Below are positions 6,964 through 15,654 of a stretch of DNA of 33,777 bases, piece after piece. The DNA lies in NCBI GenBank assembly GCA_944388135.1, contig CALXHP010000067.1, positions 1 through 33,777 on the forward strand. Direction: 5' to 3'. The notes below the pieces were generated by a model. It saw only the letters and a list, made by a program, of their open reading frames with translations. It was not told the origin of the DNA and ran no database searches. The translations under genes and the position numbers were made by a program. The first letter of the stretch is position 1. Every line of letters starts with the position of its first letter. The DNA comes from an uncultured Gemmiger sp. GTDB taxonomy: Bacteria > Bacillota > Clostridia > Oscillospirales > Ruminococcaceae.

Positions 6964-7983
6964 ATGAAAACACAGGTTTTGCCTGTTACGAAAGAAAGTA
7001 TCGCCCTGGCTGCCAAATTGTTGCAGCAGGGAGATTTGGTGGCTTTGCCTACAGAGACTGTGTATGGGATTGCCGCCGATGCCCGAAATGGGGAAGCGGT
7101 CCACAAAATCTTTATAGCCAAGGGCCGCCCGCAGGACAACCCGCTGATTGTGCATATCTGTGGAATGGAGATGCTTCACGGAATCGTTTCGGAAGTGCCG
7201 GAGCGTGCCAGAAAGCTGGCGGAGGCTTTTTGGCCTGGGCCGCTGACGATGGTTATGCCCCGCGGCCCGGAAGTCAGTGAAGTGACCTGCGCCGGTCTGG
7301 ATACTGTGGGCGTGCGGATGCCGTCCCATCCCGTAGTGCAGGCTGTCATCCGGGAAAGCGGTGTGGCATTTGCTGCTCCTTCTGCCAACCTTTCCGGCAA
7401 ACCCAGCCCTACCAATGCACAAGATACCCTGGTTGATATGGATGGGCGTTTGCCGTTGATTCTGGATGGCGGGGAAAGTATGGTTGGTGTAGAATCTACC
7501 GTGGTTTCCGTCACGGGGGAACATCCCGTTTTGCTGCGTCCGGGCTACATCACCAAAGAGCAGATGGAGGCGGTTCTGGGCGAGGAAGTTCAGGTCAGCC
7601 CCGCCATCCTTGAAAAACTAAAGGAGGGCGAAGTGGCTCGCTCTCCCGGCATGAAGTATAAACATTATGCGCCCAAAGCACAGGTAACGATCTTGCGTGG
7701 GAGCTTCGACGCGTTCTGCCGCTATGTGGCGGAACATGCAGAAGAAGGTGTGTGGGCGCTTTGCTTTGACGGCGAAGCTGCAAAGCTTCCGGTTCCGGCC
7801 ATTGAATATGGCCGCAATCACGATGGCGTTACACAGGCCCACCATCTGTTTACGGCATTGCGTGATTTGGATCGCCACGGAGCGCAAATCGTGTATGCGC
7901 GCTGCCCGGAGCAGGAGGGAGTTTCCATGGCGGTGTATAACCGTTTGATCCGTGCGGCAGCTTTCCGGGTGGTGACATTGTGA
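6964..7983 (+). CDS. tsaC: L-threonylcarbamoyladenylate synthase (Sua5/YwlC type)
   Basis: Makes threonylcarbamoyl-AMP from threonine, bicarbonate and ATP for t6A37 modification of ANN-decoding tRNAs. The 339-residue product is the long Sua5 form. The N-terminal YrdC domain (about 1-200) has GDLVALPTETVYGIAADA, KGRPQDNPLIVHI, GVRMPSHP and PSANLSGKPSPT. The linker motif SPGMKYKHYAPKA follows, then a C-terminal Sua5 domain to the end. ATG 6958 overlaps the prfA stop, but AGGA at 6954-6957 is better spaced for ATG 6964; the difference is two residues. It overlaps coaE by four bases (GTGA). The Bacillus name is ywlC. Confidence 0.94.
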   Translation: MKTQVLPVTKESIALAAKLLQQGDLVALPTETVYGIAADARNGEAVHKIFIAKGRPQDNPLIVHICGMEMLHGIVSEVPERARKLAEAFWPGPLTMVMPRGPEVSEVTCAGLDTVGVRMPSHPVVQAVIRESGVAFAAPSANLSGKPSPTNAQDTLVDMDGRLPLILDGGESMVGVESTVVSVTGEHPVLLRPGYITKEQMEAVLGEEVQVSPAILEKLKEGEVARSPGMKYKHYAPKAQVTILRGSFDAFCRYVAEHAEEGVWALCFDGEAAKLPVPAIEYGRNHDGVTQAHHLFTALRDLDRHGAQIVYARCPEQEGVSMAVYNRLIRAAAFRVVTL

Positions 7984-8585
7984 AAATCATTGGAATTACC
8001 GGGCGTTCCGGTTGCGGAAAGTCCAGTGCGACAAAATTCTTGGCTGGACAGGGATATCCTTGTATTGATGCCGATCTGGTTGCACGGGAAGTGTTGCTTC
8101 CGGGATCACCCTGTATTGCAGAACTGCAAGAATATTTTGGAAAAGATATTCTGGAGGGAGATGGCACAATCAAGAGACGCCTGCTGGCGGACCGTGCTTT
8201 TGCAACCCCGGAAGGAACCCGCGTACTTACTTCAATTACCCAACCGGAAATTCTGCGCCGCATCAATGAACGTCTTTTACAGGCGCAACGGGATGGGGCA
8301 CAGATGGCTTTCGTAGATGGGGCCGTGATTGTGGGAACTCCCTTTCAGTCGCGTTGTGATGCATTAGTTTTGATTACGGCCCCTTATGAAACCAGCGTGC
8401 AGCGTATCTGCGCAAGAGATGCGATTTCTCCCGAGATGGCCCGCAGAAGGTTGGATGCACAGACTCCTTTGGAAACACTGCGGGCAGCTGCAACGATGGA
8501 AATTGTAAACGATGGTTCCGAACTCCAACTGGAAACCAAAATCAAAGCTTTTTTGACTGCTTTGGGAAAGGAGGAACATGGGTAA
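7980..8585 (+). CDS. coaE: Dephospho-CoA kinase
   Basis: Last step of coenzyme A synthesis: phosphorylates the 3' hydroxyl of dephospho-CoA ribose. The 201-residue product has a P-loop at residues 8-15 (GRSGCGKS), the substrate-binding IDADLVAREVL (family usually DADxxxH/R), and the LID region RICARDAISPEMARRRLDAQ ending in a basic helix, all in the expected order. It starts with GTG at 7980, overlapping the stop of the preceding gene (GTGA), which implies translational coupling. Its own stop overlaps the start of the transglycosylase gene by eight bases. Confidence 0.94.
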   Translation: MKIIGITGRSGCGKSSATKFLAGQGYPCIDADLVAREVLLPGSPCIAELQEYFGKDILEGDGTIKRRLLADRAFATPEGTRVLTSITQPEILRRINERLLQAQRDGAQMAFVDGAVIVGTPFQSRCDALVLITAPYETSVQRICARDAISPEMARRRLDAQTPLETLRAAATMEIVNDGSELQLETKIKAFLTALGKEEHG

Positions 8586-9168
8586 GAATCGTACTGCAGG
8601 GAAAATGCTCAAACGGGTATTGGTCGTTGTACTGATTTTGGCTCTGGCCGGATCGGTTCTGTTTGCTCTGTTTCGGGATAGAATCAATAAGTGGGAATAT
8701 CCGATCCAGTATGCAGAGTATGTCACCTACTATGCGGACAAGTATGATATAGATCCTTTGATGCTATACGCCTTTATCCGTACAGAAAGCAACTTTGACC
8801 CCCGGGCTGACTCTGATGCAGGGGCACGAGGGTTAATGCAGATCACAGAGGTCACTTTTGACTGGATCAAGTCAAAAATCGCGCCTACGGAAGATCTCTC
8901 TTTTGAAGATCTGTATGACCCGGAAACCAACATACGGTTTGGAAGTTATTTTGTCAGTTATTGTCTGTTGCGTTATCAGGACGATCTGGCTACTGCGGCA
9001 GCGGCTTATCACAGTGGCTGGGGGACGGTGGATGATCTGTTGGCGCAGTCACAATATTCGGCTGATGGAAAAACCCTGGATCATTACCCCTACCCACAAA
9101 TGCGATTGTATGTGAAGAAAATTACCAGTAGCTATCAACGCTACCAGGAAATCTATACAGCATCATGA
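8578..9168 (+). CDS. Membrane-anchored lytic murein transglycosylase (SLT domain)
   Basis: A 196-residue peptidoglycan lytic transglycosylase of the GH23/SLT type, which cleaves the MurNAc-GlcNAc bond to give 1,6-anhydroMurNAc. Residues about 12-31 form a single membrane anchor or uncleaved signal (LKRVLVVVLILALAGSVLFA). The catalytic glutamate is E70 in AFIRTESNFDP, followed by the family motifs GARGLMQIT and AAAYHSGWG (family AYNAGxG, with His and Ser replacing Asn and Ala). GGAGG sits 5 bases before ATG 8578. A partner in the operon is not obvious. Enzyme class is secure; the exact role (growth, division or sporulation) is not. Confidence 0.9.
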   Translation: MGKNRTAGKMLKRVLVVVLILALAGSVLFALFRDRINKWEYPIQYAEYVTYYADKYDIDPLMLYAFIRTESNFDPRADSDAGARGLMQITEVTFDWIKSKIAPTEDLSFEDLYDPETNIRFGSYFVSYCLLRYQDDLATAAAAYHSGWGTVDDLLAQSQYSADGKTLDHYPYPQMRLYVKKITSSYQRYQEIYTAS

Positions 9169-9190
9169 AGTTTGAAAGGAATGTTTCAAA

Positions 9191-10582
9191 ATGCAAACTA
9201 CCGAGGAACTGAAAAAATTACTTTACAAAAATGAAACGGTTGCGGATGCAGCGCCCGATGCGCTGGCAGCAGCCCAGGAGTTCTGCGAGGGCTATAAAGC
9301 GTTTTTGGACAACGGCAAGACCGAGCGGGAAGTCACTGCTTACAGTGAAAAGCTGCTGCAGGAGGCAGGCTATAAGCCTTTTGTCCCCGGTGAAAAGCTG
9401 CAGCCGGGTGCCAAAGTGTATACCATCAATCGGAGCAAATGCGTTTTGGCAGCCACGATCGGTACCAGGCCGTTGGACGAAGGCTTCCATCTGAATATTG
9501 CGCATATCGACTCCCCCCGTCTGGATTTGCGCCCGGTTCCCGTCTTTGAAAAAAATGGGCTTGGTTATCTGCGCACCCACTATTATGGCGGCGTGCGTAA
9601 ATACCAGTGGCCGACGATTCCTTTGGCGTTACATGGGGTGATTTACCGTGCGGATGGTACCAAGGTGGAGATCTGCATCGGTGAAAAGGACGATGATCCC
9701 GTATTCTGCATTACCGATCTGCTGCCGCATTTGGGTGCAAAGCAGAATGCCAAACCGCTGAGCGAAGGAATCACAGCGGAAGACCTCAATGTCCTCATCG
9801 CATCTCAGCCCATTGCTGACCAAGAGGCAGAACAGCGCATCAAACTCAATGTTCTGGCTATGCTGAATAACGCATATGGAATCACCGAGCGCGATTTTAC
9901 CCGTGCAGAGATTGAAGTCGTGCCGACTCACAAAGCGCGGGATATTGGTCTGGACCGGGCTATGATCGGTGCATATGGTCATGATGATCGTGTGGATGCC
10001 TATCCGGCCCTGATGGCTGAGATTGGCGTAAAGGCCCCGGCTTACACCACGGTTTGCGTGCTGACCGACAAAGAGGAAACCGGTTCCGACGGTGTTACCG
10101 GTCTGCACAGTATGTATACCTTCCATTTCCTGCAGCAGTTGTGCGAAAGCCAGGAAGCAGATTACATCACTGCCTGCAAGGCCGCTAAATGTCTGTCGGC
10201 GGATGTGACAGCTGCATTTGACCCCACATTTGCTGATGCGTTCGAGCCGGACAACGGTACGTATGCGGGAAATGGCGTAGCCATTTATAAGTATACCGGC
10301 TCCCGCGGGAAATCCGGAACCAGCGACGCTTCCGCTGAGCTGGTCAGTTATCTGACCGGTTTGATGGATCGCAATGGTGTGGTCTGGCAGATTGGCGAAA
10401 TGGGTAAATTGGATCTTGGCGGCGGCGGAACAGTTGCCAAGTTTGTGGCCAATCAGGATATCGATACCATTGACATCGGCGTGCCGGTACTTTCCATGCA
10501 TTCGCCGTTTGAGGTGGTTTCCAAAGCGGATGTATATATGGCCTATCTTACTTTTAAGGCCTTCTGCGAAGACGCCGACTAA
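9191..10582 (+). CDS. M18 family aminopeptidase
   Basis: Cytoplasmic zinc aminopeptidase of family M18 (aspartyl aminopeptidase group), 463 residues, close to the family norm. Visible metal-site blocks are AHIDSPRLDLR (H105, D107), YGHDDRVDAYPAL near residue 265, DKEETGSDGVTG near 296 and MHSPFEVVSKAD near the C-terminus. It removes N-terminal residues, often acidic ones, from peptides, but substrate preference cannot be read here. ATG 9191 is preceded by GAAAGGAATG. It follows the transglycosylase gene after 22 bp and is the last gene before a strong terminator. Confidence 0.93.
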   Translation: MQTTEELKKLLYKNETVADAAPDALAAAQEFCEGYKAFLDNGKTEREVTAYSEKLLQEAGYKPFVPGEKLQPGAKVYTINRSKCVLAATIGTRPLDEGFHLNIAHIDSPRLDLRPVPVFEKNGLGYLRTHYYGGVRKYQWPTIPLALHGVIYRADGTKVEICIGEKDDDPVFCITDLLPHLGAKQNAKPLSEGITAEDLNVLIASQPIADQEAEQRIKLNVLAMLNNAYGITERDFTRAEIEVVPTHKARDIGLDRAMIGAYGHDDRVDAYPALMAEIGVKAPAYTTVCVLTDKEETGSDGVTGLHSMYTFHFLQQLCESQEADYITACKAAKCLSADVTAAFDPTFADAFEPDNGTYAGNGVAIYKYTGSRGKSGTSDASAELVSYLTGLMDRNGVVWQIGEMGKLDLGGGGTVAKFVANQDIDTIDIGVPVLSMHSPFEVVSKADVYMAYLTFKAFCEDAD

Positions 10583-10594
10583 AAAACAAAAAGG

Positions 10595-10632
10595 AAAAGG
10601 AGCGCCGGGCATGATGCCCGACGCTCCTTTTT
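10595..10632 (+). terminator. Rho-independent terminator after the aminopeptidase gene
   Basis: The stem pairs AAAAGGAGCG (10595-10604) with CGCTCCTTTT (10622-10631), continues past one C/A mismatch into CGGGC (10606-10610) and GCCCG (10616-10620), and has a 5-base loop. Five T residues end at 10632. The A-rich 5' flank could also make it act on minus-strand transcripts. Confidence 0.9.
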
Positions 10633-10646
10633 GGTGTCATAAAAAT

Positions 10647-10673
10647 AAAAGCGGACCGATACGGTCCGCTTTT
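10647..10673 (-). terminator. Terminator of the tRNA-Ala gene
   Basis: An 8-bp stem GCGGACCG/CGGTCCGC (10651-10658 with 10662-10669) with a 3-base loop. Read on the minus strand it is followed by TTTTATTTTT. It starts one to a few bases after the CCA end of the tRNA gene, as expected for a single-gene tRNA transcript. The plus strand also has a T-run, so it may act in both directions. Confidence 0.85.
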
Positions 10674-10674
10674 T

Positions 10675-10750
10675 TGGTGGAGATGAGGGGGATCGAACCC
10701 CTTACCTCCTGCATGCCATGCAGGCGCTCTCCCAGGTGAGCTACACCCCC
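10675..10750 (-). tRNA. tRNA-Ala (anticodon GGC)
   Basis: Read on the minus strand the 76-base gene folds as a complete cloverleaf. The acceptor stem GGGGGTG pairs with CATCTCC and includes the alanine identity pair G3-U70. The D arm is AGCTCACCTGGGAGAGC, the anticodon stem CCTGC/GCAGG has loop ATGGCAT with anticodon GGC, and the T arm is AGGGGTTCGATCCCCCT. Discriminator A73 and an encoded CCA (10677-10675) finish it. It would read GCC and GCU alanine codons. It stands alone, with its own promoter and terminator, opposite to the flanking genes. Confidence 0.97.
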
Positions 10751-10788
10751 AAAGAATTCGGCAGGAACTATCCCTGACGACGCTTGCT

Positions 10789-10817
10789 ATTATAGCAAAC
10801 CTGTTGCAAAATGTCAA
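10789..10817 (-). promoter_or_regulatory. Consensus sigma-A promoter of tRNA-Ala
   Basis: On the minus strand a perfect TTGACA (10817-10812) and a perfect TATAAT (10794-10789) are 17 bp apart, ending 38 bp before the mature 5' end of tRNA-Ala. Full consensus fits a highly expressed stable RNA gene. Confidence 0.93.
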
Positions 10818-10833
10818 CGGCTTTTTTCAATTT

Positions 10834-10863
10834 TTGACCCAATTCGAGCAGAACTTTTTATAA
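10834..10863 (+). promoter_or_regulatory. Possible promoter of yunB
   Basis: TTGACC (10834-10839) is followed after 17-18 bp by TTTATA or TTATAA (10857-10863). It lies 50 bp before the preferred yunB start. In Bacillus yunB is read by sigma-E; CATAGGAT at 10872-10879 resembles a sigma-E -10 box in 6 of 8 positions but no good -35 is seen. Which one is used is open. Confidence 0.4.
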
Positions 10864-10912
10864 AAAGAAAGCATAGGATGGCAGGATGGCCATGAAGGGA
10901 GGGTGGAGAATC

Positions 10913-11554
10913 ATGCGACGCAGAGTCAGGCAGAAACAGGGACGAAACCGCATAGGAGGAGCGTTTTTGGCTTTTTCGGGAATATCCCTTGTTCTTATGG
11001 CGGTTGGCTGGTTTAATGCATATGTCAACACGGAAATCCGCCCCACCTTAATGCAACTGGCGGAGTATGAAGCACGGTCCGCAACGCTACAGATCATCCA
11101 CACAACGGTAGAGCAAACGGTCAAGGAAGAAAAAATTGACTTTGGAAGGATTTATACCATATCACAAAATTGCGTACAAATGGATGCTGCTGAGGCCAAT
11201 CAACTGCAACATACTTTAGTGGCAGCTATACAGGAAGCTATGCAAAATGCGCCGGAAAGAACATATGAAATTCCATTCGGAAGCCTTACAGGCAATTCCC
11301 TTCTGAGCGGGCACGGCCCTGCGTGGCGTGTGGCTTGGCGGCCTCAAGGCTATGTGCAGGCCGAATGGCAGGAAAGCAGTGAATCCCTGTCCATCAATAC
11401 GGTCCGTTACAGTGTAGATCTGCAGATTAGTGTTACGGTCAATATGGTGCTTGATGGACGTACCGAGACATTGACGGCCACGGATTCCATTCCTTTGGCC
11501 AGTGTCTTGTTATGCGGAGAGACTCCCAACGCCTATGCCGCGGCGTTGGATTGA
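10913..11554 (+). CDS. yunB: Sporulation protein YunB
   Basis: A 213-residue protein matching the YunB family, a mother-cell sporulation protein in Bacillus that helps spore formation; its biochemical role is unknown. It has a basic N-terminus (RRRVRQKQGRNR), one membrane segment at about residues 15-36, then the YunB layout: VNTEIRPTLMQLAEYEARS, a helical region, GSLTGNSLLSGHGP, and the C-terminal TDSIPLASVLLCGETPNAY. ATGs at 10886 and 10892 are in frame, but GGGAGGGTGGAG directly before ATG 10913 and the basic-then-hydrophobic N-terminus favour 10913. It is followed by the ligA promoter, which overlaps its stop codon. Confidence 0.88.
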   Translation: MRRRVRQKQGRNRIGGAFLAFSGISLVLMAVGWFNAYVNTEIRPTLMQLAEYEARSATLQIIHTTVEQTVKEEKIDFGRIYTISQNCVQMDAAEANQLQHTLVAAIQEAMQNAPERTYEIPFGSLTGNSLLSGHGPAWRVAWRPQGYVQAEWQESSESLSINTVRYSVDLQISVTVNMVLDGRTETLTATDSIPLASVLLCGETPNAYAAALD

Positions 11555-11580
11555 AGTTTGGCTTATAAATGTGGTATAAT
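11551..11580 (+). promoter_or_regulatory. Predicted sigma-A promoter of ligA
   Basis: TTGAAG (11551-11556) and a perfect TATAAT (11575-11580) are 18 bp apart, 30 bp before the ligA start. The -35 box overlaps the yunB stop codon. A vegetative promoter here would keep ligA expression independent of the sporulation gene before it. Confidence 0.75.
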
Positions 11581-11604
11581 ACCGGCATATCAAAATTGGA
11601 GTGA

Positions 11605-13596
<1,992 letters not shown>

Positions 13597-13612
13597 ATCG
13601 AATATCCATACA

Positions 13613-13643
13613 GGCACCCTTTCGTGGGGTGCCATTTTGTTTT
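13613..13643 (+). terminator. Rho-independent terminator after ligA
   Basis: GGCACCC (13613-13619) pairs with GGGTGCC (13627-13633) around a 7-base loop, followed by ATTTTGTTTT. It starts 17 bp after the ligA stop and isolates the sporulation operon from ligA transcription. Confidence 0.8.
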
Positions 13644-13666
13644 GGTTCTAACTATGGCAGGAGGGA

Positions 13667-13674
13667 CATACAGT
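13667..13674 (+). promoter_or_regulatory. Candidate sigma-E -10 element for the spoIIIA operon
   Basis: CATACAGT at 13667-13674 matches the sigma-E -10 consensus (CATACAAT as known from Bacillus) in 7 of 8 positions and lies 24 bp before the spoIIIAA start. The -35 region (about 13645-13653) is poor. Initiation 6-7 bases downstream would leave a leader under 20 bases with GAGGTG (13682-13687) near its 5' end. Confidence 0.45.
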
Positions 13675-13697
13675 GGCAGTGTGAGGTGAAGCAAGCG

Positions 13698-14579
13698 ATG
13701 GACGAGTACTACCATCTGATTTCCGCGTTGCCCGAACCCTTCTCGGAAGAATTGGGAAAACTTCCTGATTCCATTGCGCCTGCCGTACAGGAGATACGTT
13801 TCCGAGTGGGACAACCTGTTTTGTTTACGGTAAAAGGAAAACTCGTAAAATGTACGGACTATTTGCCGACTTGCCGTCATTCCGCCTGGATTGGTGCGGA
13901 AACACTTCAGCGATGCTTTCTGCATCTGTGTCACCATTCGGCCTACGCCTATGAAGAAGAATTGGCGCAAGGCTTTTTTACCATTCCCGGTGGAAATCGG
14001 GTAGGCGTAGCGGGCACAAAAGTGCAAGCACATTTTTCGTCGATTACCTCCCTGAATTTGCGTGTGGCCCGCTGGGTCACTTGTCATCTCTCAACGAAGA
14101 TATGCCAGTACCTTTCTGCGGAAAAAGGAGGGTTGCTGGTGGCGGGTGCTCCCGGAAGTGGCAAGACCACATTTTTGCGCACGCTGGTTCAATACCTCAG
14201 CCAAACGGATACCATTGTTTGTGTGGTGGACGAGCGGGGCGAACTGATGGCAGGGGGAGAAAACCGGCTGCCAGACATGCAATGTGACGTTTATACACGC
14301 TGCACCAAGGCAGAGGGCATCGATATGGCGTTACGTTGTATGAATCCGCGTTTTATTGTATGTGATGAGTTGGGAACTGCAAAAGATGCGGCAGCTGTGG
14401 AACAAGGGATTGCATCCGGAGCACTGTTCGTGGCCTCTATCCACTGCGATTCACCGCAGATGCTGGAAAAGCGGCCTCAATTGGTCCGGCTTCTGGAAAC
14501 AGGGGCATTTTCCGCGGCTATTTTTCTCGCGGGAAGGACCCGGCCGGGAACGGTCGCACAATGGGTAACTCTGTCATGA
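13698..14579 (+). CDS. spoIIIAA: Stage III sporulation protein AA
   Basis: Cytoplasmic ATPase of the SpoIIIA-SpoIIQ channel between mother cell and forespore, resembling type II/IV secretion ATPases. The 293-residue product has the family N-terminal QEIRFRVGQPV, then GGNRVGVAGTK, Walker A GAPGSGKTT near residues 149-157, VVDERGEL, the CDVYTRCTKAEGIDMALR block and the Walker B-like RFIVCDELG, with ATP-dependent domain end FVASIHCD. The frame is open upstream to 13629, but ATG 13698 with GAGGTG 10 bases before it gives the expected family length. It is the first of eight consecutive spoIIIA genes and overlaps spoIIIAB by four bases. Confidence 0.95.
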   Translation: MDEYYHLISALPEPFSEELGKLPDSIAPAVQEIRFRVGQPVLFTVKGKLVKCTDYLPTCRHSAWIGAETLQRCFLHLCHHSAYAYEEELAQGFFTIPGGNRVGVAGTKVQAHFSSITSLNLRVARWVTCHLSTKICQYLSAEKGGLLVAGAPGSGKTTFLRTLVQYLSQTDTIVCVVDERGELMAGGENRLPDMQCDVYTRCTKAEGIDMALRCMNPRFIVCDELGTAKDAAAVEQGIASGALFVASIHCDSPQMLEKRPQLVRLLETGAFSAAIFLAGRTRPGTVAQWVTLS

Positions 14580-15049
14580 ACGCTGTATTGCGCGTTATGG
14601 GGGCAAGCCTTTTGATTCTTGCTTGCGGCGGTGCAGGTCTGGCAGTTTCTGTACATCAAATGGTATGCTGGCGTCAGTTGCATACCCTGGCTCGTTTTTT
14701 TCAATATCTGCAAGGATTGCTTTCTTACCAGGCGTTGACGGCAAAAGAGCTGCTGCACCGTGCTGCATATTACCCTGAGTTTGCAAAACTTTTTAAAACC
14801 GAATGCAATTCTTTGGACCAGCTTTCTTTGCCGGCTTCTCTTTCAAAAGAACTTCACACAGAAATCCTATCCGGGCTTAGGCAATTGGCCTGGGAGCCGC
14901 GTCAAAACGCCTGCTCGACCTTGGAACGCCTGGCTTCTTTATGCGAGGAGGCGGCTGCGCTCAAACACGAGGAGGCGCGAGCAGCGCAAAATTTGTGGCC
15001 GAGATTGGGGTTCTGTGCCGGAATATTGGCCGTTATTTTACTATGCTAG
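14576..15049 (+). CDS. spoIIIAB: Stage III sporulation protein AB
   Basis: A 157-residue membrane-anchored protein with a GspF-like (type II secretion platform) fold, part of the SpoIIIA channel on the mother-cell side. The N-terminus (LRVMGASLLILACGGAGLAVS) is one hydrophobic segment, followed by a helical middle with RFFQYLQGLLSYQALTAKELL and a C-terminal hydrophobic segment (LGFCAGILAVILLC). ATG 14576 overlaps the spoIIIAA stop as ATGA; an in-frame ATG at 14561 would add five residues. Neither has a strong Shine-Dalgarno, so coupling to spoIIIAA translation is likely and 14576 is preferred. Confidence 0.88.
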   Translation: MNAVLRVMGASLLILACGGAGLAVSVHQMVCWRQLHTLARFFQYLQGLLSYQALTAKELLHRAAYYPEFAKLFKTECNSLDQLSLPASLSKELHTEILSGLRQLAWEPRQNACSTLERLASLCEEAAALKHEEARAAQNLWPRLGFCAGILAVILLC

Positions 15050-15069
15050 TGGATGATGGGGAGTGCAGC

Positions 15070-15264
15070 ATGAACATTGATCTGGTTTTTAAAATTGCGG
15101 CAACAGGGATCATTGTGGCTGTATTGAATCAGTTGTTGATCCGCTCCGGGCGGGAAGATCAGGCGATGATGACTACCCTGGCCGGATTGATCGTTGTACT
15201 GAGCATGTTGGTGAGACAAATCAGTGACCTGTTTGTGCTGATCAAGGCACTGTTTGAATTGTGA
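15070..15264 (+). CDS. spoIIIAC: Stage III sporulation protein AC
   Basis: A 64-residue membrane protein with two transmembrane segments (about 4-20 and 34-55) and the conserved NIDLVFKIAATGIIVAVLNQLL and AGLIVVLSMLVRQISDLF. It belongs to the SpoIIIAC/AD family and forms part of the membrane base of the SpoIIIA channel. The frame is open upstream to 14941, but GGGGAG (15058-15063) with ATG 15070 gives the family's usual size and N-terminus. It lies 20 bp after spoIIIAB and 6 bp before spoIIIAD. Confidence 0.92.
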   Translation: MNIDLVFKIAATGIIVAVLNQLLIRSGREDQAMMTTLAGLIVVLSMLVRQISDLFVLIKALFEL

Positions 15265-15270
15265 TGGAAA

Positions 15271-15654
15271 ATGATGCTTTTATTCAAGTTGGCGGCGGCT
15301 GTGTTTGTAACGGCGGTATTGAGCCTTGCACTCAAAAAGGAACAACCGGCCTACGCCTTTTTGGTATCCATCTGCGCAGCCGCCGGTTTGCTGGCGGTGG
15401 TTACCCAACAGATTCAGCCGGTCGTAGGATGGCTGCGTACGTTGGACGATATCTTTCCCGGCGAAGGGATTGGGTGTCTGATGAGAGTACTGGGCATTGC
15501 TCTGGTAGCGCAGTTGGCGGGAGACATCTGCCGCGAGGCCGGTATGACGGCTGCGGCAACGGCGACGGAGCTGTGCGGAAGAGCCCTGGCATTGCTTCAG
15601 GCGCTTCCGTTGCTGCAACAGCTGCTCGATTCCTGTGCGGGATATTTGCAGTAA
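15271..15654 (+). CDS. spoIIIAD: Stage III sporulation protein AD
   Basis: A 127-residue membrane protein, related to SpoIIIAC in its N-terminal half, with segments at about 3-20 (LFKLAAAVFVTAVLSLALKK) and 26-46 and a further hydrophobic stretch (LMRVLGIALVAQLAGDICREAG) that carries the family's conserved C-terminal block. It contributes to the SpoIIIA channel in the mother-cell membrane. Two ATGs in tandem (15271, 15274) could serve; GATGGAAA is just upstream. Its 3' end overlaps the most plausible start of spoIIIAE by about 80 bases. Confidence 0.9.
   Translation: MMLLFKLAAAVFVTAVLSLALKKEQPAYAFLVSICAAAGLLAVVTQQIQPVVGWLRTLDDIFPGEGIGCLMRVLGIALVAQLAGDICREAGMTAAATATELCGRALALLQALPLLQQLLDSCAGYLQ

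Noticed and set aside
14941-15069. N-terminal extension of spoIIIAC to 14941
   Set aside because: It overlaps spoIIIAB almost wholly out of frame, and ATG 15070 has a Shine-Dalgarno and gives the usual 64-residue size.
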